A DNA stretch of 32,283 nucleotides, from the IMG/VR virus record IMGVR_UViG_3300025732_000164, positions 1-32,283 of that record; one strand, given 5' to 3'. Shown here piece by piece: positions 20,356 to 26,948 of the stretch. Position 1 is the stretch's first letter, and the number at the start of each line of letters is the position of its first letter. The translations under genes and the position numbers were made by a program. The notes below the pieces were generated by a model, which was given only the letters and a program-made list of their open reading frames with translations, ran no database searches and was not told where the DNA came from. The stretch comes from a virus.

Positions 20356-21360
20356 GTGTCCAATCATATGCTGGTGGCCGCAGTCGCGCTAGTCCTCGTG
20401 GCTCTAGCGTTCGACTTCACTAACGGCTTTCATGACGCAGCGAACTCTATAGCGACTGTAGTCGCTACCGGGACTCTAAGCCCAGGCTTCGCGGTCGCCC
20501 TAGCAGCCGCCTGCAACTTTCTAGCCATGTGGGTGTTTGACTGGAAAGTTGCGGCGACCATAGGAAAGGGCGTGGTCGACCCGTCGGTGGTCGACTTGTA
20601 CGTCGTGCTCGCTTGCCTGTGCTCGGCTATAGTCTGGAACATGCTGACTTGGTACCTAGCGCTGCCGACATCGAGCTCTCACGCCATAATCGGTGGTCTA
20701 GTCGGTGCGGCTGTAGCCAACTCCGGACTGACCGCAGTGATGGGCGACGGCGTGGCCAAGATCGCAGGGTTCATCTTGGTCAGTCCGCTCCTAGGATTCG
20801 TCCTAGCCGCGGGACTGTACACGATACTCAAGGTGGCTGTGCCAGAGAACAAGACGACAGAGAAGTGGTTGCGAGTGACTCAAGTCGCGAGCTCGGCCGC
20901 GTACAGCCTGGGCCACGGCACGAACGACGCTCAGAAGACGGCCGGCATCATATTCTTGATACTCGTAGCGTCTCGAGCAGTTTCGCCCACCGACGATATA
21001 CCGTACTGGGTCATGCTGTCGTCGTTCGCGGTCATGGGTCTAGGGACTCTAGCCGGCGGGTGGCGCATAGTCCACACCCTGGGCTACAAGCTCACTCACC
21101 TAGCGCCTCGAGGAGGCGTCGCGGCTGAGCTCGGCGGCAGCATGATGCTGTTCACGACTTCCGCGCTTGGCGTCCCAGTGAGCACGACTCACACCATAAC
21201 CGGCGCCATACTCGGAGTCGGTAGCGCGCACAGGGACCCGCGAGTCGACTGGGGAGTGGCTAGGACGATAGTTGCAGCATGGTTCGTGACTATACCAGCC
21301 TGCGCGGCGCTCGGCGCTGCCTTCTGGGTCTTTGCAAAGACGGTTGCCGGACATATGTGA
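20356..21360 (+). CDS. PiT-family inorganic phosphate transporter
   Basis: This 334-residue protein has about ten hydrophobic segments and belongs to the PiT/PHO4 family, which imports phosphate using a cation gradient. The family signature occurs in both halves: GFHDAAN (24-30) and GTNDAQK (188-194). The paired motifs PTSSSHAIIGG (104-114) and PVSTTHTITGAI show the family's internal duplication. Bacterial PiT proteins are often longer (400-500 residues), so this is a compact form with a short central loop. GTG 20356 follows AAGGAG (20345-20350); the longer open frame upstream overlaps the previous gene. It is an auxiliary metabolic gene that would feed phosphate to phage DNA synthesis. Frequent CTA and ATA codons suggest low expression or recent acquisition. 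Confidence 0.92.
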   Translation: MSNHMLVAAVALVLVALAFDFTNGFHDAANSIATVVATGTLSPGFAVALAAACNFLAMWVFDWKVAATIGKGVVDPSVVDLYVVLACLCSAIVWNMLTWYLALPTSSSHAIIGGLVGAAVANSGLTAVMGDGVAKIAGFILVSPLLGFVLAAGLYTILKVAVPENKTTEKWLRVTQVASSAAYSLGHGTNDAQKTAGIIFLILVASRAVSPTDDIPYWVMLSSFAVMGLGTLAGGWRIVHTLGYKLTHLAPRGGVAAELGGSMMLFTTSALGVPVSTTHTITGAILGVGSAHRDPRVDWGVARTIVAAWFVTIPACAALGAAFWVFAKTVAGHM

Positions 21361-21370
21361 GGAGGGTGGT

Positions 21371-21502
21371 GTGACTAGCGACTTGACTAAACTGATCGCA
21401 GCGTTTGCTCTGAGCGTGTACCTACTGTTCGGTCTGCCAAGGACCGTCGAGTGGGCGATCCGTCACTCAGGCTGGATCGAGTCGCACCGATCCCACGAGT
21501 GA
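21371..21502 (+). CDS. 43-residue single-pass membrane peptide
   Basis: GTG 21371 follows GGAGGG and the frame runs to TGA 21500-21502, which overlaps the late promoter. The peptide VTSDLTKLIAAFALSVYLLF contains one hydrophobic helix, then GLPRTVEWAIRHSGW and a polar tail. Its position directly after the phosphate transporter suggests co-expression, and it could be a small regulator of that membrane protein, but this is inference. I do not recognise it. Confidence 0.55.
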   Translation: MTSDLTKLIAAFALSVYLLFGLPRTVEWAIRHSGWIESHRSHE

Positions 21503-21508
21503 TAAATA
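21501..21508 (+). promoter_or_regulatory. Late promoter GATAAATA with adjacent anti-Shine-Dalgarno
   Basis: This 7/8 late match begins within the preceding stop (TGATAAATA). ACTCC (21508-21512) is complementary to the GGAGT ribosome site (21529-21533) and lies upstream of the expected start near 21514. Confidence 0.75.
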
Positions 21509-21538
21509 CTCCGGTCTCGTAATAGATTGGAGTGAACC

Positions 21539-23062
21539 ATGGGAAGCTCGATAATTGGCTGGGCAAAGACGTGCGCTAATGACTTGACCAAGCCTAACTC
21601 TCCGAGACCCAGGGGCAGCGCGCTGGTCGGATACACTCCGACTGACTGGAGTAAGACTCCCGACGGAAAGGGAGGGTTCACGTATGCGGACCCTCGCCTC
21701 AACGTCCTGCAGGAGAACCTTCTAGTCATAAACCAGCTTCTGTCAGACCTGCGCGAGCGCGCGCTCAACGATCTGTCCGGAGAGATAAGAAGCAACCTCG
21801 AGGCTAGGACCATCAAGGATCCTACGATCGAGCGCATCGGGTGGATCATGGCTAAGATGGTCGAGTGCGTCGCGCTGGCGTTCCCAGCGGGCACAGTCGG
21901 AGCCGTCGTCGCCGGTCTAGTATGTCGCCTAGCGTCCGGCGGCATACAGTACATCACGAAGACGAACCAGGACAACCCAGACTATCAGCAGGCGATCAAC
22001 GACCTGCACAACTCAGTCGACGAGTGGTTCAGCGACCTAGAGGATCAGATCAGCGACTGGATACAGGACCTACAGGGTAGCTGGAGTAAGCCGTACACGG
22101 ACCAGGACGGAAAGACGATTCGCTTGTCCGAGATCGCCGAGCACGACGAGAAGCTTCCTCACAAGGGTCCTCAGAAAGAGTACAACGAGTGGTTCAACCT
22201 GAGCACTTATCTAGTCAAGCGGCTCATGGTTCGACAGCTGCTCCCGGTGCAGTACATGAAGCGCTCCGCGGGGATGAGCTTCAACGAGGATGAGACTGAG
22301 TACAACGCGTACTGGTTCTGGAACGTGAACTGGGTCGAGGTTCGCAACTCTGACACGTGGGACAGTTGGCGCCGGCGCAGCGAGTGGCCGCGAGTCCCGT
22401 CCGACATGAGGAGAGACCTAGAGGGGCCGCACGAGGACATAGGCAACTGGCAGGACATCAAGGGTGGGCACCAGTACTACCAGAGCACCAACGGCGACGG
22501 CAAAGTCGTCCTCAACGCAGCGGTGTGGGACAACGGCCAGTACTGGTGGACGCGAAAGTCTGACAACCGCTGGTGGTACTGGGGAGGTCGCGACTGCTCA
22601 TCGTGGGACGCTAGGACTCAGGGAAGCACGTGCGGCGCCGTCATCGACGGCAATGGAAACATCCTCAGGGGGCACGTGTTCCTCGACTACGTCAGCGACG
22701 TACTCAACAACGTGGGTCGGTTCAACATATGTCAGAACCTAGGACCGAGCTGCCTACTTTACTACGAGCTCAAGGACCCGAGGACTGGCCAGATCGTTCG
22801 CAACAGCAGGAGCCGGGACCTACTGCTCAACGTCGACTCCTGCAAGGACTACTTCTATCAGATCAACTGGTTCAAGTGGAACTGGTGCTACGTAGGCGTC
22901 CAGCTTAGGTTCTACATACTGACCGACTCGAGCGGGAACCGCATGAACGACGCGACGGCGAGGTGGCTGTTCAGAGACGACGGGCACGGGAACGTCACGA
23001 ATCCAAAGGGCATCGCCGACCGCCTCGATGTGTACTTCAACTGGGGCCTCTCCCAGCGGTAG
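21539..23062 (+). CDS. Orphan 507-residue late protein
   Basis: I do not recognise this protein. Residues 1-100 are mixed polar and helical. Residues 101-139 form a long hydrophobic stretch rich in Ala/Gly/Val (GWIMAKMVECVALAFPAGTV, then GAVVAGLVCRLASGG), long enough for one or two membrane helices or a buried hairpin. An acidic Trp-containing helix follows (NDLHNSVDEWFSDLEDQISD). The C-terminal half is strikingly rich in Trp and Tyr (YAYWFWNVNW-like clusters, WWYWGG) and has several cysteines. The layout, a helical hydrophobic domain followed by an aromatic beta-rich domain, resembles some pore-forming or carbohydrate-binding proteins, but that is only a resemblance. ATG 21539 follows GGAGTG. 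The late promoter points to a virion or lysis-stage role. Confidence 0.7.
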   Translation: MGSSIIGWAKTCANDLTKPNSPRPRGSALVGYTPTDWSKTPDGKGGFTYADPRLNVLQENLLVINQLLSDLRERALNDLSGEIRSNLEARTIKDPTIERIGWIMAKMVECVALAFPAGTVGAVVAGLVCRLASGGIQYITKTNQDNPDYQQAINDLHNSVDEWFSDLEDQISDWIQDLQGSWSKPYTDQDGKTIRLSEIAEHDEKLPHKGPQKEYNEWFNLSTYLVKRLMVRQLLPVQYMKRSAGMSFNEDETEYNAYWFWNVNWVEVRNSDTWDSWRRRSEWPRVPSDMRRDLEGPHEDIGNWQDIKGGHQYYQSTNGDGKVVLNAAVWDNGQYWWTRKSDNRWWYWGGRDCSSWDARTQGSTCGAVIDGNGNILRGHVFLDYVSDVLNNVGRFNICQNLGPSCLLYYELKDPRTGQIVRNSRSRDLLLNVDSCKDYFYQINWFKWNWCYVGVQLRFYILTDSSGNRMNDATARWLFRDDGHGNVTNPKGIADRLDVYFNWGLSQR

Positions 23063-23070
23063 TATAAATA
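23063..23070 (+). promoter_or_regulatory. Late promoter TATAAATA with adjacent anti-Shine-Dalgarno
   Basis: A perfect late consensus directly after the previous stop. ACTCCG (23070-23075) is the exact complement of CGGAGT (23090-23095) at the ribosome site and lies upstream of the expected start near 23076. Confidence 0.85.
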
Positions 23071-23100
23071 CTCCGAGCCTGCGAGAGACCGGAGTCACAA

Positions 23101-23859
23101 GTGGCCATACCCAAGGGTTTAGACACAAGTTTCATCAAGCGCGCTATGGAGAGCACGTCTTTCAACGTGACTGCCGCTGACTTCGTGCACTCTGATCTTA
23201 AGTATAAGAGAGAGATTCAGTATCTATTCGCTCTAAACTTTTTTCCAAAGTTTGACACTACCGCTATTCCAAAAGATCTGAATGTCAATGTCATAAACAA
23301 GCTGATCAGAGATCTTAAGCAGATCAGCTCGACGAACTTTAATAAACTCTACGGATACAATCTTAAGGGAATCGGCCCGGGTGAGGTCATGCTGTTCTTC
23401 TTGATCGGATCTGCTGCGCTTGGAGGAGGATCCTCCGCTGCGAAAGATGTGGTTCTGATCGGAGGAAAGAGTTACGAAGTCAAGGCGGCTAAGATCTCTA
23501 CAGATAACTATGCGTATGACTTCAAGCTTGGTGGAACGGTTCCAATATCTGACATCATGACAAACTTGTCTAATCTCAGTAGAAAGGTCAATGGGCCTGG
23601 CAGCAGTCAGACTGAGATTAACGTTGGTATGATACAAAAGATATCTCAGAAAGCTCCGGTTGAGTATAAGTCTATAGTAGACGCATACGCGAGCGTCGCG
23701 TATGATAAGTACTTTAAGAATCACGAGATCATCTTCTTGAATAACAATGAGTCTATGACTAGCAAAGGACTCATAGCTGGAGTCAAGTCTGTAAAGAAGT
23801 CAGACGTCATTCTTGACAGAATGACGTCTGGTACGATCAAACCTAAGGTTAAGCTGTGA
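23101..23859 (+). CDS. AT-rich gene for a PD-(D/E)xK nuclease-like protein
   Basis: This 252-residue protein has the pattern GIGPGEVMLFFLIGSAALGG, then SSAAKDVVLIGGKSYEVKAA: E95, D116 and E126-x-K128 form a plausible PD-(D/E)xK nuclease active site on a beta hairpin. I recall a similar GPGE...GG...D...YEVKA family in marine phages with no firm function. Two 60-base stretches I counted (23221-23340) are 35% and 38% G+C, against 60% just upstream; codons such as ATA, AAT, TCT and GAT are common, so the gene was probably acquired recently. GTG 23101 follows GGAG with six-base spacing. A role as mobile or defence-related nuclease, or in DNA processing, is inference. Its stop overlaps the next start. 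Confidence 0.72.
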   Translation: MAIPKGLDTSFIKRAMESTSFNVTAADFVHSDLKYKREIQYLFALNFFPKFDTTAIPKDLNVNVINKLIRDLKQISSTNFNKLYGYNLKGIGPGEVMLFFLIGSAALGGGSSAAKDVVLIGGKSYEVKAAKISTDNYAYDFKLGGTVPISDIMTNLSNLSRKVNGPGSSQTEINVGMIQKISQKAPVEYKSIVDAYASVAYDKYFKNHEIIFLNNNESMTSKGLIAGVKSVKKSDVILDRMTSGTIKPKVKL

Positions 23860-24080
23860 AGCCTGACCCATACGTTCCCGATCACACGTGCCCGTACATC
23901 GACCGAGCCGTCGACCTGATAAATATGATGGCGGCTGAGAGTAACTCCGACTGGCGAAAGACTCAGGCTAAGCTAGCGATCGCCTACATGGAGTTTCTTA
24001 GAGAAGCTAACGAGAAGCTCAGAGACTCGAGTCGGTACTGGCACGAGGTGAGCAAGAACAGAGGGAGGAAGAAGTCGTGA
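23856..24080 (+). CDS. 74-residue conserved hypothetical protein
   Basis: GTG 23856 overlaps the nuclease-like gene stop (GTGA). The peptide starts MKPDPYVPDHTCPYIDRAVD and continues LINMMAAESNSDWRKTQAKL; it is helical with a basic C-terminus (SKNRGRKKS). The HTCPYID start with a following helix and EFLREANEKLRDSSRYW resembles small helical proteins of unknown function in other phages. Codon use returns to the GC-rich norm. A GATAAATA at 23918-23925 lies inside the gene and is probably incidental. Its stop overlaps the next gene's GTG. Confidence 0.6.
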   Translation: MKPDPYVPDHTCPYIDRAVDLINMMAAESNSDWRKTQAKLAIAYMEFLREANEKLRDSSRYWHEVSKNRGRKKS

Positions 24081-24190
24081 TTGATGCACTGCTCTGGATC
24101 GTAGTCGGTATCGTCGTCGGATGGCACTTTCCACAGCCTACCTGGGCTAAGTCGATCGAGGATCGCATCAGGGGCTGGTTCGGTCTATAA
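24077..24190 (+). CDS. 37-residue single-pass membrane peptide
   Basis: GTG 24077 follows a strong GGGAGGAAG ribosome site and the frame ends at TAA 24188-24190. The peptide is VIDALLWIVVGIVVGWHFPQ then PTWAKSIEDRIRGWFGL. One hydrophobic helix is followed by the P-QPTWAK segment, which I recall from very small membrane proteins in T4-like marine phages. Conservation of that motif argues that it is a real gene. Function is unknown. Confidence 0.65.
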   Translation: MIDALLWIVVGIVVGWHFPQPTWAKSIEDRIRGWFGL

Positions 24191-24197
24191 TATACCC

Positions 24198-24232
24198 CAG
24201 AGAGCTCATAGCTCATTATACACAGCTCTCTG
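24198..24232 (+). other. Inverted repeat (possible processing site or weak terminator)
   Basis: CAGAGAGCT (24198-24206) pairs perfectly with AGCTCTCTG (24224-24232) across a 17-base loop. No T run follows. It separates the accessory block from the virion genes. Confidence 0.5.
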
Positions 24233-24244
24233 AGTATGTCAAGG

Positions 24245-24252
24245 CATAAATA
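24245..24252 (+). promoter_or_regulatory. Late promoter CATAAATA of the virion-gene block
   Basis: A 7/8 late consensus match with the expected start near 24258. CCGCAG (24255-24260), which straddles the expected start, pairs with CTGCGG (24277-24282), overlapping the first bases of the GGGAGG ribosome site (24281-24286). Confidence 0.78.
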
Positions 24253-24291
24253 GACCGCAGTAAGTCCAAGGAAAACCTGCGGGAGGCGCGC

Positions 24292-26946
24292 GTGGCCGGT
24301 AAGACTCAGCTCCTAGAGCGAGACGATGAGATCAGCGACAGCGAGCTGTCTTCCGTCCTAGACAAGCACAGCCCCAGCGACCTAGACCCCCACCCGAGCG
24401 ACGCGCCGTACGCGCACGTTCTAGACGACCTACTGGGCGACGACCTCGAGGAGGGAGTCCTCAGTACTCAGTCACGTCAGAAGCTAGCGTCTCGCATGCG
24501 CGCTATGGCGTCTAAGCTGACGCGCATGAGATCCATGAAGCGCTTTCGCATGGCTCCGTCGGCTCGCCTGCAGTACAGGGCTCGCAAAGCAGCGATCATG
24601 GCGCTACGTCGGAGAGTCGCTGGAGACCGCGGGAAGAGGTACTCTGACCTATCTCCGTCTGAGCGAGTTCAGATCGACAAGCAGGTCTTATCCAGGTTCG
24701 GAAAGAACTTCAGAGTAATCGTGACGAACGCGGCGCGCCGGCTCCTACCGATGATTCGCAGGAAGGAGTCTGAGCGGCTCAGAGTCGCTCGGGCGAACGA
24801 GTCGTACAAGCCCGGGTACTACAAGGGTCTGGCTTCTTCGACCAAGAGGGCGCGCCACGCTCACTTCGCTAGGCAGACTAAGATGTCCGACGACGACCCA
24901 GCGGCGTACAAGAAGGCGCCCGGAGACGACAGGGAGACTCGAATGAGCAAGCACACTCGTAAGTATCACTCCGTGTACGAGGGTCGAAAGTCCGCTCACG
25001 GCGGCACCGACGACGACCCGCAGGACAACATCGTCTATCAGATGAGGAAGGTCATCAACCTCCGCGGTAAGCACAAGGTCAAGTTCGCCGACGGCTCGAC
25101 GATGGACATGCACCCAGACCACGCTCGGCACATCATCTCTAGGTACATGGCTCAGCCTAAGCCGCTCGACAAGCATAAGTTCGTTCGTCGCCTTGGCGCG
25201 TCATCCACCAACATGCGGAAGGAGCTTGGTGACCAGTTCTCGATCGACAAGGATCTTCCGGTGTCGTCGGACCCGCGCGAGTTCCCAGTCCGCTCGTCGT
25301 ACCTGACTTCGGGTAAGAAGCCTGTGCGAGAGGGGATGGGATACAGAGTCACTGGTCGAGCGACTGACTTCGTCCCGCAGAACGCTCCCGAGTTTCCTCC
25401 CACCAGCCACGCCATCCCGACGGCGTCCATGGAGACCGAGGCCGACGAGAAGGCCGCGGCCATGGCCAAGGACCGAAGCGTGGGCACTCTGCTCCGCCTG
25501 GGTCTCGCTAAGCCAGACGACGCGACCAAGATTCAGAAGTGGCTGAAGTCTGACAAGGGCAAGTCTATGTCGAGCGCGATGCGCGACAAGCTCCTGGGAG
25601 TACTCGACAAGCTCATGGGAGCGGCCGCAGACGATCCTCAGTTCATCTCTCGCGTCAGGACCAAGCACCTCGACATGAGAGAGGACGTCGCTACTCAGAT
25701 CGAGCGCGAGAGGTCTGCTCTGTCACAGCGGCACGAGCGCGAGCGCGAGGCCCTGCACCGCCGCATGCACGCTAAGAAGGCGGCGGATAAGAAGCACAAG
25801 GAGACCCTCGCTAAGTCTAGGTCCTCGAGCTACCTGAAGGCCGACGTCGAGCACGAGATCAGCGAGGCCGCTGACCGAGGACTTCAGAAGAAGGCGGAGA
25901 AGTCAGGCATTCCCGTGGGAATCCTTCGCAAGGTCTACAACAGGGGCATGGCCGCGTGGAAGACTGGTCACCGCCCAGGAGCAAACCAGCAGCAGTGGGC
26001 GTACGCTCGAGTCAACAGCTTCATCACCAAGGGCAAGGGTACCTGGGGCGGCGCCGACAAGGACCTAGCTTCTCGAGTTCGCGAGGAGGTCGAGGCCGTC
26101 GACGAGGCGACCATCTCTCGCCGCAAGTACACGGTCGGTAAACCGATGTCTTCCTACAAGCCCATCGCGAAGGGCAGCTCGGACATGTCCGGCTTCAAGG
26201 GAGTCGACTGGAAGAAGGCCACCGACTCAGTCCTCGCCGACCTACGGCGCGAGCGAGAGGCGAGGGCTAAGAAGCCTGTCGCTGAGGCGGCTGGGATCGG
26301 CACCGACGAGCTTCGCCAAGAGTACGCCGCGGCGACTCCTGGCCAGAGAACCGGAGAGGTCAGCGTCTCCCACGTGTCGGCTCCTAAGCCGTGGGAGGTC
26401 GACGAGCAGGCTGAGTCGACTCGCGACATCGGTAAGTCGGTCCGCACCTGGGAGCAGGTCCGCACCGTCCTGTCTGGAAGAAAGAACGTCAGCGAGGCGT
26501 TCGTCGCTGGGATCGACGACGCGCCGTTCGCTCGAGAGGTGGGCTTCGGTCTCGGCGGTAAGACCTTCGAGCACCACCCGTCCGTAGTCGAGGAGGCTAA
26601 GGAAGAGTGCCCCGGCTGCAAGGACTGCGAGGGCGTCGAGGAGGAGCTCAGAGACTACCAAGACGTCGACGAGGAGAACATCACTCACAAGGGTCGAGCC
26701 ATCAAGCTCGGTGCGGTGACTAAGTCCAACCGACCGAACAAGAAGCGCATGGTCCACGTTCGCAACGACAAGGGCAACGTGGTCACCGTGCACTTCGGCG
26801 ATCCCAACCTTGAGATCAAGAGGGACAACCCAGAGCGACGCAGGAACTTCAGAGCGCGCCACAACTGCTCTGACCCAGGTCCGAGGTGGAAGGCTAAGTA
26901 CTGGTCGTGCAGGTACTGGTCTAAGACTCCAGTCAGCAAGATGTAG
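24292..26946 (+). CDS. Large basic virion-associated protein (conserved in T4-like marine phages)
   Basis: This 884-residue protein looks mosaic. After an acidic N-terminus (1-60), VLSTQSRQKLASRMRAMASK begins a strongly basic helical region (about 57-170, with RARKAAIMALRRRVAG and LSPSERVQIDK) that I recall from many marine T4-like phages. A segment around 550-590 contains GMAAWKTGHRPGANQQQWAY and ARVNSFITKGKGTWGGADKDL, a motif shared by diverse phage proteins (I believe DUF5824). The last 30 residues, RARHNCSDPGPRWKAKYWSC, form another recurrent phage C-terminal tail with two cysteines that may bind metal. Basic content and the late promoter suggest an internal head or DNA-packaging-related protein; no enzyme motif is visible. 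GTG 24292 follows GGGAGG. Confidence 0.75.
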   Translation: MAGKTQLLERDDEISDSELSSVLDKHSPSDLDPHPSDAPYAHVLDDLLGDDLEEGVLSTQSRQKLASRMRAMASKLTRMRSMKRFRMAPSARLQYRARKAAIMALRRRVAGDRGKRYSDLSPSERVQIDKQVLSRFGKNFRVIVTNAARRLLPMIRRKESERLRVARANESYKPGYYKGLASSTKRARHAHFARQTKMSDDDPAAYKKAPGDDRETRMSKHTRKYHSVYEGRKSAHGGTDDDPQDNIVYQMRKVINLRGKHKVKFADGSTMDMHPDHARHIISRYMAQPKPLDKHKFVRRLGASSTNMRKELGDQFSIDKDLPVSSDPREFPVRSSYLTSGKKPVREGMGYRVTGRATDFVPQNAPEFPPTSHAIPTASMETEADEKAAAMAKDRSVGTLLRLGLAKPDDATKIQKWLKSDKGKSMSSAMRDKLLGVLDKLMGAAADDPQFISRVRTKHLDMREDVATQIERERSALSQRHEREREALHRRMHAKKAADKKHKETLAKSRSSSYLKADVEHEISEAADRGLQKKAEKSGIPVGILRKVYNRGMAAWKTGHRPGANQQQWAYARVNSFITKGKGTWGGADKDLASRVREEVEAVDEATISRRKYTVGKPMSSYKPIAKGSSDMSGFKGVDWKKATDSVLADLRREREARAKKPVAEAAGIGTDELRQEYAAATPGQRTGEVSVSHVSAPKPWEVDEQAESTRDIGKSVRTWEQVRTVLSGRKNVSEAFVAGIDDAPFAREVGFGLGGKTFEHHPSVVEEAKEECPGCKDCEGVEEELRDYQDVDEENITHKGRAIKLGAVTKSNRPNKKRMVHVRNDKGNVVTVHFGDPNLEIKRDNPERRRNFRARHNCSDPGPRWKAKYWSCRYWSKTPVSKM

Positions 26947-26948
26947 TC

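Noticed and set aside
23918-23925. GATAAATA inside the 74-residue gene as a late promoter
   Set aside because: It encodes part of DLINMM, and nothing around it (spacing to the next start, anti-Shine-Dalgarno) resembles the intergenic late promoters.
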